Assembly: GCA_042573625.1 (NCBI GenBank)
Contig: JBHPCZ010000080.1
Coordinates: 1 to 15,674, forward strand
Reading direction: 5' to 3'
DNA from: JBHPCZ01 sp042573625
GTDB taxonomy: Bacteria > Desulfobacterota > Desulfobacteria > Desulfobacterales > UBA11574
DNA: 15,674 nt
Shown here: positions 8,003 to 14,256 of the stretch, piece after piece
Numbering within the stretch: position 1 is the stretch's first letter
How the letters are laid out: each line of letters opens with the position of its first letter
The notes under the pieces: model-generated
The model's input: only the letters and a program-made list of their open reading frames with translations
What the model was told of the DNA's origin: nothing
Database searches by the model: none
Program-made: the position numbers and the translations under genes

Positions 8003-8089
8003 TTAACGTTGAATATAAATATATAACTTCGTCCCGTCAAGTTTAGCTGCGGCAACGACAATATCTTCGTCAGGAAACGCTTCATTAAT
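8003..8089 (-). pseudogene. Possible C-terminal gene fragment
   Basis: On the minus strand 28 codons run from an in-frame stop at 8090-8092 to a TAA at 8003-8005 and read INEAFPDEDIVVAAAKLDGT followed by KLYIYIQR. The composition looks like the end of a genuine protein, but there is no start codon in frame and an upstream stop. It may be the last piece of a lost gene upstream of the exported protein. The rest of 7935-8273 shows only a candidate promoter. This short stretch could equally be chance. Confidence 0.2.
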
Positions 8090-8146
8090 TTAGTAAGTCA
8101 ACTCTAATCGAATATAAATGGTTCCCGAAAAATTGAACGGAAAACC

Positions 8147-8176
8147 TTGATATAAGGACAAGTGTGACGGTATAAA
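8147..8176 (+). promoter_or_regulatory. Candidate sigma70 promoter for the DUF523 gene
   Basis: TTGATA (8147-8152, five of six consensus bases) and TATAAA (8171-8176, five of six) are separated by 18 bases. A transcript from here would carry a leader of roughly 90 bases before the ATG at 8274. No riboswitch-like fold was recognised in that leader. Confidence 0.4.
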
Positions 8177-8273
8177 GTAAAGAGAGTCTTTGAAAGAGTT
8201 GATTGAACGCATTAAGCCTATCCTTATCTGTGCAGGTTAATGGCACCATCGATTGGAACACCGGAGAAAACGC

Positions 8274-8765
8274 ATGATTCGAGTCCTGGTTAGCGCCTGT
8301 TTAATGGGGCAACCTGTCCGTTACGATGGCGCGGTTATGGTATTCAACAATCACATTTTAAATCAATGGCAGCAGGAAGAACGAATCGTTCCCTTCTGTC
8401 CTGAAGTGGCTGCGGGACTCACTGTGCCGAGGCCTTCTGCCGAGATTAGCGGCGGAGATGGGGGTGGTGTCCTGAGCGGTTATGACAGAGTCATGAACGT
8501 TTTGGGAGAGAATGTTACGGATTATTTTATTGATGGTGCTCAAAAGGCGCTTGAACTGGTCCATATCCGGGGGATCAAACTTGCTGTTCTAAAAGACGGG
8601 AGCCCATCGTGCGGCAGTACATACATCTACGATGGCAGTTTTTCAGGAAAACACAAACCGGGTAAAGGTTCAACAGCCGCGCTTCTTGAGGAAGAGGGTA
8701 TCCGGGTGTTCAGCGAACGGGTCATTCGAGACGCAGCCGCGCACCTTAAAACACTTGAACCCTAA
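8274..8765 (+). CDS. DUF523 family protein
   Basis: The 163-residue protein matches the DUF523 family (YbbK-like): an N-terminal VSACLMGQPVRYDG (about residues 6-19), FCPEVAAGLTVPRPSAEI (41-58) and the C-terminal GSPSCGSTYIYDGSFSG (109-125). Cysteines C9, C42 and C113 lie in these conserved blocks and could bind metal or a cluster, but the biochemical role of the family is not settled. The frame is open upstream to a TTG at 8253, but I place the start at the ATG at 8274. This is because GGAG lies seven bases before it and family members begin with the same short strand just ahead of the SACL motif. Soluble, no signal. It stands alone on the plus strand, followed by a repeat-rich non-coding region. 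Confidence 0.88.
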   Translation: MIRVLVSACLMGQPVRYDGAVMVFNNHILNQWQQEERIVPFCPEVAAGLTVPRPSAEISGGDGGGVLSGYDRVMNVLGENVTDYFIDGAQKALELVHIRGIKLAVLKDGSPSCGSTYIYDGSFSGKHKPGKGSTAALLEEEGIRVFSERVIRDAAAHLKTLEP

Positions 8766-8773
8766 ATGAGCGT

Positions 8774-8894
8774 AAACAAAATGGAGAAGTTTATTTTTTA
8801 ACAGAATAACATAAAGTTAAAATACATTCGCCCTATTTTCATATTACAGCTATAAGTGAGATATGGGTAGGGTCGTTTAATCTCCATTTTGTTT
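8774..8894. repeat. Long inverted repeat with perfect 14-bp ends
   Basis: AAACAAAATGGAGA at 8774-8787 is the exact reverse complement of TCTCCATTTTGTTT at 8881-8894. Inside, a second imperfect pair (8829-8844 and 8861-8875) keeps a CCCTA/TAGGG core and an ATAT end. The 121-base element could fold into one long interrupted stem. It starts nine bases after the DUF523 stop, so it might act as a 3' structure or be a MITE-like insertion. No target-site duplication is visible, and it encodes nothing. Confidence 0.5.
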
Positions 8895-8931
8895 GCCCTG
8901 CGGGAAAGCCCGCCAGAGGCGAACAAGCCGA

Positions 8932-9037
8932 GGATACCCCATAGTCTTCGATTTGACTCCTGCGGCGTCTGTGTTGGAAAGGGTTCCGCGGCAACTTACT
9001 ACAGCTTCACCCTTTCCGCCTTGCATCTGGGGCATCC
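8932..9037. repeat. Nested imperfect palindromic element
   Basis: Outer arms GGATACCCCA (8932-8941) and TGGGGCATCC (9028-9037) pair at nine of ten positions. Inner arms GGAAAGGGT (8976-8984) and ACCCTTTCC (9009-9017) pair perfectly around a GC-rich loop. A shorter GC-rich hairpin, CTGCGGG/CCCGCCAG, lies just before it at about 8898-8916. The layout resembles dispersed palindromic repeats of deltaproteobacterial genomes as I remember them. Several short ORFs cross it on both strands and are not genes. Together with 8774-8894 it fills most of the 411-base gap 8766-9176. The remainder of the gap holds only a 6-bp-stem hairpin (AAAGCC/GGCTTT, 9101-9118). Confidence 0.5.
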
Positions 9038-9176
9038 CTGTCGTGAGCCTCAAGGCCGAACGGCTCAACTTTCGCTAAATTAGGGTTGAAGTTAAAGATT
9101 AAAGCCGGACTTGGCTTTCAGGCATGGTATTATTCGATTAAAATTTTCATGAAATATTCGGGCTGGGAAGAAGGCC

Positions 9177-10457
9177 ATGGCACATCACGCAGCGAAAATA
9201 GGATATGTGCAGCTGGTGGATCGTTTAAATCGATTTCCTCAAGGGGCAACTCCTTCTGAACTGTTGTTCAAGATTTTGGAAATGCTTTTCAGTGAAGAGG
9301 AAGCCCGGTTGGTGTCATTGCTGCCCATGAAATTGTTTACCGCCGACAAAGCGGCTCGGATGTGGAGAATGGATCGGGTCAGTGCGCGGAAAGTGTTGGA
9401 TGAACTGTGCAGCCGGGCGATTCTGCTGGATATCGAGGAAAACGGTCGTCAGGTTTATTGTCTTCCGCCCCCGATGGCGGGATTTTTTGAATTTTCCCTG
9501 ATGCGGATCAGGGGCGACATCGATCAGAAGGTGTTGAGTGAGCTGTATTATCAGTATATCAATGTGGAAGATGATTTTATCAAAGATCTGTTTCTGCCGG
9601 GTGAAACCCGGCTGGGACGTGTCTTTGTTCACGAGCCGGTACTTTCCGAGGAGAATGCGCTGTATGTGCTTGATTACGAAAGAGCGACCGAGGTCATTAA
9701 AACCGCCTCCCATATCGGGATCAGCACTTGTTATTGCCGCCATAAAATGTCCCACGTGGGGCGAGACTGTGATGCACCCAAAGAAATCTGCATGACCTTT
9801 AACGCAACGGCGGGTTCGCTGGTCAAGTTCGGTTTTGCGCGAAGGGTTGAAGTTTTAGAGTGCCTGGAACTATTGGAGAAGGCTTATGGGCACAACCTGG
9901 TACAATTCGGTGACAATGTCAGGGAAGGTGCAAATTTCATTTGCAATTGCTGCAGATGCTGTTGCGAAGCCATGATTGTCGCCCGGAAATTCGGGATGCT
10001 GCATCCTGTGCACACCACCAATTTCCTCCCGGAAATTAGCCGGGAAACGTGCGTCGGGTGCGGCAAGTGTGTAAGCGCCTGTCCGGTTGAGGCCATGACC
10101 CTGGTTTCGGCCGACGACCCCGAACACCCCAAGAAAAAAAAGGCGCGGTTGAACGAAGAGATATGTCTGGGATGCGGCGTCTGCGCGAGGGCGTGTCCGA
10201 TGGAGAACATCAGGTTGCGACCGCGCGCTGAAAGGGTCATCACGCCGCTGAACTCCACCCACCGGGTAGTGGTCATGGCCATTGAACGGGGAAAGCTCCA
10301 GCATCTCTTTTTTGACAATCAGCTGTTGCACAGCCATCGCGTGCTTGCCGCTGTTTTGGGCGTCATCCTGAAGCTCACCCCCGTTAAACAGGCAATGGCC
10401 AGCCGGCAATTGAAATCCGTTTACCTGGAGGCGCTGATCAAGCGGGCAAGCCTATAG
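9177..10457 (+). CDS. 2x[4Fe-4S] ferredoxin-type protein with N-terminal winged-helix-like region
   Basis: This 426-residue cytosolic protein carries several cysteine clusters in order. The first is CYCRH...H...C...C (C185, C187, H194, C198, C205), the next the striking CNCCRCCCE (C256-C263), then two ferredoxin repeats CVGCGKCVSACP (292-303) and CLGCGVCARACP (330-341). Each ferredoxin repeat should hold one [4Fe-4S] cluster; the earlier cysteines may bind a further cluster or metal. Residues 25-95 look helical with a KVLDEL-type recognition helix, like a winged-helix domain, which would suit redox-linked regulation. From memory, proteins of this architecture are common in sulfate-reducing Desulfobacterota without a proven role. 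The ATG at 9177 follows a GGGAAGAAGG purine tract. It converges with the sirtuin gene 42 bases away. Fold confident, function not. Confidence 0.85.
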   Translation: MAHHAAKIGYVQLVDRLNRFPQGATPSELLFKILEMLFSEEEARLVSLLPMKLFTADKAARMWRMDRVSARKVLDELCSRAILLDIEENGRQVYCLPPPMAGFFEFSLMRIRGDIDQKVLSELYYQYINVEDDFIKDLFLPGETRLGRVFVHEPVLSEENALYVLDYERATEVIKTASHIGISTCYCRHKMSHVGRDCDAPKEICMTFNATAGSLVKFGFARRVEVLECLELLEKAYGHNLVQFGDNVREGANFICNCCRCCCEAMIVARKFGMLHPVHTTNFLPEISRETCVGCGKCVSACPVEAMTLVSADDPEHPKKKKARLNEEICLGCGVCARACPMENIRLRPRAERVITPLNSTHRVVVMAIERGKLQHLFFDNQLLHSHRVLAAVLGVILKLTPVKQAMASRQLKSVYLEALIKRASL

Positions 10458-10499
10458 CCAGACATTTTCGCAAAGGATATCACACAATGTGAACGGAAT

Positions 10500-11327
10500 T
10501 TAATGCCATTCATTAAGTGTTTGCAAAATGCGGGGCAGGGCCGTACTGCTGGGTTCCTTGATGAAATACCCCTTCCGGCTTTTTAAGGCCAATTGTGAGA
10601 ACGGATTTTCTTCGATGTTGATGTCAACAATGCTCCCGTTGCGGCCGTGGACCAACCATGCAATCTGGTTCGAAAGATTGGTTGCGCCCGAGGTGCCCAC
10701 AACAATCAGCAGTTCGGTTTCTGCGGCGGCTTTCAGAGCACTGTTGAAGCGATAATAATGTTCATTGTATGCCTCGTCAAACCAAAGCACATGGGGGCGG
10801 GCCCGGTCTCCGCATTCCGGACAACTGAGCAGCAATCGGTCTCTTTTCGTCAGGCCGTCGCCTTTTCCACGACCAATCAAATTTTCGGGTATAGAATAAA
10901 TTCTCAAAGCGCATTCCCGGGCACACCGCATATAGAAAATATTTCCGTGAATCTGAAATGTCTGGTTTGATCTGCTGCCTGCCCGCAGATGAAGGTTGTC
11001 GACATTCTGTGTGATCAGTGTAAAGCGACCTTTGAAATATTTTTCCATTTCCACCAGCGAAAGGTGTCCCGCATTCGGCTCCGACCTTTTACAGACACCG
11101 ACCCGGTAAAGATACCATTTCCAGACTTCATCGGGTTTCTGCGTAAACATTTCGTAGGTAGCCATCTCCTGAGGTTGATATTCTTTTGATCCAATGGTCC
11201 AGTATCCTTCGGGTCCGCGAAAAGTGGGAATGTTACTCTCGGCGGAGATGCCGGCCCCTGTAAGAACTGTGATTCGGCCGGCGCCTTGTGCAACATTTTT
11301 CAGCATTTTTTCGAGATTTTGTTTCAT
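10500..11327 (-). CDS. Sir2-family NAD-dependent protein deacylase, class III-like
   Basis: A sirtuin of 275 residues from the ATG at 11327; the frame runs on to a TTG at 11363, but neither start has a clear Shine-Dalgarno and the ATG gives the usual short N-terminus. Family marks (numbered from the ATG) are TGAGISAESNIPTFRG (23-38), ITQNVDNLH (105-113), the catalytic histidine in IHG (H127), a zinc site of C135, C139, C169 and C172, and VVGTSG (209-214). WYLYR (71-75) fits the Y-x-x-R pair that marks class III (SIRT5/CobB-type) enzymes, which prefer succinyl, malonyl and other acidic acyl groups on lysine. RPHVLWFDE (177-185) also fits that class. The reaction consumes NAD and yields nicotinamide and O-acyl-ADP-ribose. 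Cytosolic. It lies 129 bases downstream of lepB on the same strand. Confidence 0.9.
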   Translation of the reverse strand: MKQNLEKMLKNVAQGAGRITVLTGAGISAESNIPTFRGPEGYWTIGSKEYQPQEMATYEMFTQKPDEVWKWYLYRVGVCKRSEPNAGHLSLVEMEKYFKGRFTLITQNVDNLHLRAGSRSNQTFQIHGNIFYMRCARECALRIYSIPENLIGRGKGDGLTKRDRLLLSCPECGDRARPHVLWFDEAYNEHYYRFNSALKAAAETELLIVVGTSGATNLSNQIAWLVHGRNGSIVDINIEENPFSQLALKSRKGYFIKEPSSTALPRILQTLNEWH

Positions 11328-11456
11328 CGCATTGACTGTCAGTTTACCGTTGGGAAAGAACAAGACGGATTATGAAAATCGATAAATCATGAATTAACCG
11401 GCCAGTAAAATATTAGCTGTCTGTACGACTTGCTTGTTCGCCATTCATCTGCCATT

Positions 11457-12131
11457 TTAAGGCAGCTTTGTAAAAAACCGTTCCCAGCGAGGCAAATAAT
11501 AATTGTTGATGTCAAGAGAAGCCACTATAATTGTGGCTTGACCGACAATACGGTTTCGTTCAACGAATCCAAAATATCTTGAGTCTGCGCTGTTATCCCT
11601 GTTGTCACCCATCATAAAATAGTGCCCCTCCGGAACGGTAATCGTTCTGAATGAGCGAAGTGATGAACGATACGGGGAAATCATCACCGGATGTTTTCTG
11701 CCGGAAAGATCTTCAATAAAGCAATGTTGGTTATTGCTATCCTTGTTGATGATAGATTCATATTCCATCGATTTGCCATTGATAAATAGTCTATTATTAA
11801 GCATGGCTATCAAATCTCCCGGAAGACCAACAACACGCTTGACCAAACGCTTATTGTCCACCGGTGAATAAAAGACCACGATTTCTCCTCTTTGCGGTTC
11901 GCTCCATTCTGCGATATGCCATGTAGTGTATGGAACCTTGAGGTCATACGCCAGTTTGTTTACAAAAATTCGATCCCCTTCCATAATTGTAGGTTTCATA
12001 GACCCGGTCGGAACGATATTCCAATCGGCTATAGCTGACTTAAATGATGTTGCAATCATTAAAGCTATGAAGATAGAGTAGCCCCATCCTTTCCAAAATA
12101 CCTGCAATTTGTTCTTCCAGGATTTTTTCAT
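11457..12131 (-). CDS. lepB: Signal peptidase I
   Basis: This 224-residue protein cleaves signal peptides from exported proteins at the outer face of the inner membrane. One membrane helix (about residues 15-36) is followed by the catalytic serine in PTGSMKPT (S44) and the general-base lysine in RLVKRVVGLPGD (K98). The conserved GDNRDNSADSRYFG box lies at 175-188. It has a single N-terminal helix and is short, close to the many bacterial forms of about 200-230 residues. A GGGAAAGGGA purine tract lies directly before the ATG at 12131. It follows the small methyltransferase gene on the same strand after a 40-base gap holding a small palindrome. Whether this is the only signal peptidase of the organism cannot be told here. 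Confidence 0.93.
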   Translation of the reverse strand: MKKSWKNKLQVFWKGWGYSIFIALMIATSFKSAIADWNIVPTGSMKPTIMEGDRIFVNKLAYDLKVPYTTWHIAEWSEPQRGEIVVFYSPVDNKRLVKRVVGLPGDLIAMLNNRLFINGKSMEYESIINKDSNNQHCFIEDLSGRKHPVMISPYRSSLRSFRTITVPEGHYFMMGDNRDNSADSRYFGFVERNRIVGQATIIVASLDINNYYLPRWERFFTKLP

Positions 12132-12155
12132 TTCCCTTTCCCTGTGCGTTTAGGT

Positions 12156-12168
12156 GCATTAATAATGC
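12156..12168. repeat. Small palindrome between methyltransferase and lepB
   Basis: GCATTA and TAATGC form perfect 6-bp arms around one central base. It lies three bases past the methyltransferase stop and 25 bases before the lepB start. It could be an operator or a weak processing hairpin; AT richness and lack of a T-run argue against a terminator. Confidence 0.35.
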
Positions 12169-12171
12169 TTT

Positions 12172-12726
12172 CTACTTCTGAAATAGTGCAGCACGACCGG
12201 AAAATGTTCGCGATCTATTGATTATATGGAACCCTTTTTGCTCAGCCAGGGAAACGGTTGCATTGAAATCGCTTTCAGACACATGTCCTTTTGGCTCAAC
12301 AACCAAGAATTTCCCATCCGGTTTGACTACCTCATGAACTTCGGAAAAAAAACTGCCCGCATCCGGGACTTCGTGAACAACAGCAGATGCAAGCGCAAAG
12401 TCGATCGTGCCGGAAAATTTTTCAAGGCCAAGAGAATCCCTGCCGCAAAGACGGGATTCTATTCTCTCAGACAATCCCGCTTTGCGTGCACGTTTTTCAA
12501 GGACCTCGATCATCCTCTTTTGCAGATCTATACAGATGACCTTCCCGTGAACCCCAACCATTTCAGCCAGTGGCAAACTGAAGAATCCCATTGCACAACC
12601 TATATCGAGAGCTGTCATGCCATCGGTGACATGCAGCCCAAGTATTGTTTGGGGATTGTCGAACAGTTTCCTAAGCGGACTTTCAAGAAGGTGTCCAACC
12701 CAGACAGGACAAACGTGTTCAGCCAT
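12172..12726 (-). CDS. Small class I SAM-dependent methyltransferase
   Basis: The 184-residue protein has the Rossmann-type SAM-binding core. Motif I is ALDIGCAMGFFSLPLAE (about residues 39-55), an acidic residue ending the second strand lies in VICIDLQ (63-69), and VKPDGKFLVVEPKG (about 134-147) is the late-strand region. It has no cysteine cluster or membrane helix. The substrate is unknown; the short size and the N-terminal CPVWVGHLL segment resemble a group of small methyltransferases of anaerobes. The frame would allow a TTG one codon upstream (12729), but I use the ATG at 12726 because GAGG lies five bases before it. It leads lepB on the same strand and may share its transcript. An inverted repeat lies upstream at 12750-12792. 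Confidence 0.82.
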   Translation of the reverse strand: MAEHVCPVWVGHLLESPLRKLFDNPQTILGLHVTDGMTALDIGCAMGFFSLPLAEMVGVHGKVICIDLQKRMIEVLEKRARKAGLSERIESRLCGRDSLGLEKFSGTIDFALASAVVHEVPDAGSFFSEVHEVVKPDGKFLVVEPKGHVSESDFNATVSLAEQKGFHIINRSRTFSGRAALFQK

Positions 12727-12749
12727 CAAGACCTCTTTTTCTTATCATA

Positions 12750-12792
12750 GGAACAGACAGAAAAACGTTAATAAACAACGGTGTCTTGTTCC
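12750..12792. repeat. Inverted repeat upstream of the small methyltransferase gene
   Basis: GGAACAGACA (12750-12759) pairs with TGTCTTGTTCC (12782-12792) over ten base pairs with a single bulged base. A shorter AACG/CGTT pair lies in the loop. It lies between the stop of the upstream methyltransferase and the start of the next. No T-run follows on either strand, so it is not a standard terminator. It has no GTTRRRY-type core either, so I do not call it an attC site. Confidence 0.4.
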
Positions 12793-12804
12793 CCGTTTCG
12801 GGTT

Positions 12805-13470
12805 TCAAAAACTACTTTTAACATCAATTTTCCCGGGCTTTTCCGCAAAAACATAGGCCCTTCGACTTTCATACTCCACTCCGGGATAAGGTTCTCTCTC
12901 GATTATCTCTATTTTACTAAATCCACTCTTTTTTAGACAACTGCAAATAAAATCCGTAGTGAAGAACATGAAATCAATAGAGATTTTCTTGCCGAGGAAC
13001 TCTTCTATACAGATTGTATCCTCACCAATGTGGTATGTGAAAAGGAATATTCCACCCGGCTGTAATACGCGGAATACTTCACGAAAGGCTATCTCCACCT
13101 GTTGTTCTGTGAAGTGAACTATAGCGTAGAAAGCTACAGCACCCGCTATTGAGTCGTTTTCAAGTTCGATCTCAAGAATATTTCCCTTTCGGAAATGTAT
13201 CTCTGGGTGAATTGTTCTAGCCTGCTCCAGTATTCTTTCTGACAGATCCAGACCTGAGATTTCGATATCAAGATTTTTTAAGTATTTTGTAGTCTGGCCG
13301 GGGCCACAACCAAAATCCCAGACCGGTCTTCTGCCCCCGATCTCTTGTGAGAACCTGTGGAGCACTTCTTGGTCTTTCGGCTTCTTTTCGTGTTCACCAG
13401 AGAATGTTTCTGCATATTCTTTTGCTACCGTATCGTACAGGTTTTCTACTTTATCTAAATCCTGCCCCAT
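12805..13470 (-). CDS. Class I SAM-dependent methyltransferase
   Basis: A 221-residue soluble methyltransferase of the UbiE/Methyltransf_11-like type. From the ATG at 13470, motif I is VWDFGCGPGQTTKYL (about residues 50-64), the acidic end of strand 2 is in ISGLDLSERILEQAR (about 71-85), and the post-motif region is VLQPGGIFLFTYH (about 135-147). The substrate is unknown. The frame starts six bases earlier at an ATG at 13476, but AGGG sits only two bases from that codon and eight from the ATG at 13470, so the second is preferred. That AGGG belongs to the GTTAGGG core of the proposed attC site. The gene would therefore be the cassette following that site, using it as its ribosome binding site. 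No attC was found after its stop at 12805. Confidence 0.85.
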   Translation of the reverse strand: MGQDLDKVENLYDTVAKEYAETFSGEHEKKPKDQEVLHRFSQEIGGRRPVWDFGCGPGQTTKYLKNLDIEISGLDLSERILEQARTIHPEIHFRKGNILEIELENDSIAGAVAFYAIVHFTEQQVEIAFREVFRVLQPGGIFLFTYHIGEDTICIEEFLGKKISIDFMFFTTDFICSCLKKSGFSKIEIIEREPYPGVEYESRRAYVFAEKPGKIDVKSSF

Positions 13471-13478
13471 AATCATAG

Positions 13479-13583
13479 CCCTAACGCCCCGCCCGAGCAG
13501 CGGCCCTACATAGGATCGGACCTCTACAGAGTTTTTCGTTAAACCGCGATTTTCCTTCCGTCTGCTCCAGGCGGATATTGTAC
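13479..13583 (-). mobile_element. Candidate integron attC recombination site (second)
   Basis: Read on the minus strand, the region starts seven bases after the stop of the isoprenylcysteine-methyltransferase-like gene and ends at CGTTAGGG (GTTRRR core, 13479-13485). The next gene starts within ten bases. Arms GCCTGGAGCAGACGG and CCGCTGCTCGGGC pair as 3+6+3 bp. The left arm carries the extra unpaired bases, which is how L'' looks in attC hairpins. The start box GTACAAT (13577-13583) is a weak match to RYYYAAC and pairs poorly with the end box. A better box, GTTTAAC, occurs inside the loop (about 13537-13543), but its arms do not pair. The roughly 105-base length is within the attC range. Confidence 0.4.
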
Positions 13584-13589
13584 GAGTTG

Positions 13590-14153
13590 CTACTCTCTCC
13601 TATTATATTTTGAGCTAAAACTTGGGAAAAACATAGGTGTTATTTTCCGATATTCAATATACTCTTGACCCAACCGTTTCACGAGTTCTGGTTCCTCAAT
13701 AGCTTTTAGTTCCCAGTAGTTAACAAAAATGAAAAGCGGAGTGAAAACAAAGAGAAGAGAAATAGATCCAAAAAATATCCCAATTCCGAAGAGCAAGGCA
13801 AATACTCCGGTGAGCATTGGGTTTCTGGTATAAGCGTATGGTCCAGATGTGACTAATTGGGGTGGAGGATTGAAAGGAACAGGAGTGCCCTTTGCTTTAA
13901 GAAAGTTTTGAACCGACCACCCTATTAAAAACAAAGCAAGTGAAAATAAAGGTAAAGACAAAATGATATTAAGCTGCCCTGGAAATATATCGGTAAGGGC
14001 TAATAGCCGGTCTAAATGCAAGGCCGTGATAACAAGGACAAATGTTAATAGACCAAAGAAGATTGCCCCTATTGGTGTAAAAAAGTTGCGGACTCGTCTA
14101 CTGCCTGTGGCAACATTATACAATACATCAACCCATTTGGTTTTAAGGGTCAT
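13590..14153 (-). CDS. Isoprenylcysteine carboxyl methyltransferase-like membrane protein
   Basis: The 187-residue integral membrane protein has about five hydrophobic segments (near 24-46, 61-83, 113-128 and 130-146, plus a short one). It ends in the signature of the ICMT/PEMT-like methyltransferases: SGPYAYTRNPMLTG (103-116), then NYWELKAIEEPELVKRLG and EYIEYRK (145-170). Enzymes of this fold transfer methyl from SAM at the membrane surface; bacterial members have varied or unknown substrates, and isoprenylcysteine is not implied. The ATG at 14153 has only a weak purine stretch upstream. The gene is flanked by the two proposed attC sites: its start is 34 bases after one and its stop six bases before the other, the layout of a single-gene cassette. 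Confidence 0.82.
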   Translation of the reverse strand: MTLKTKWVDVLYNVATGSRRVRNFFTPIGAIFFGLLTFVLVITALHLDRLLALTDIFPGQLNIILSLPLFSLALFLIGWSVQNFLKAKGTPVPFNPPPQLVTSGPYAYTRNPMLTGVFALLFGIGIFFGSISLLFVFTPLFIFVNYWELKAIEEPELVKRLGQEYIEYRKITPMFFPSFSSKYNRRE

Positions 14154-14187
14154 GATTCAAATCCAGTTTAAAGTTGAAATCCATGTC

Positions 14188-14256
14188 GTATAACGGCAGG
14201 CATGTGTGGTTCCCGGAACGCGCAGCGTGGCAATCCGAACCATGCTATTGTTAGGT
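14188..14256 (-). mobile_element. Candidate integron attC recombination site (first)
   Basis: On the minus strand this 69-base segment begins with ACCTAAC, a perfect match to the RYYYAAC box, and ends with GTTATAC, one mismatch from GTTRRRY. The TAA in the first box is the stop codon of the oxidoreductase gene, a common cassette arrangement. Next to the boxes, spacers of 5 and 6 bases lead to CATG...GTTC and GAAC...CATG arms. A small ACGC/GCGT hairpin closes the centre. One arm has a 4-base bulge, where attC sites usually have single extra bases, so the fold is not textbook. The site points with the genes, as attC sites do. Confidence 0.58.

Noticed and set aside
8241..8256. TGGCAC-like sigma54 promoter before the DUF523 gene
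   Set aside because: The distance from GG to the second element is one base off and TTGC is not matched.
8877..9083. Three overlapping 61-64-codon ORFs on both strands
   Set aside because: They lie in the palindromic repeat region, overlap each other in several frames, and have no ribosome binding sites.
9870..10409. 179-codon minus-strand ORF opposite the ferredoxin-type gene
   Set aside because: It mirrors the cysteine clusters of the plus-strand gene and has no family features of its own.
12750..12792. Third attC site after the SAM methyltransferase
   Set aside because: The arms pair well, but no RYYYAAC/GTTRRRY boxes flank them, so it is listed only as an inverted repeat.
13479..13543. 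Shorter attC using the internal GTTTAAC box
   Set aside because: The box matches the consensus, but the sequences next to it and next to GTTAGGG do not pair, so no attC hairpin forms.
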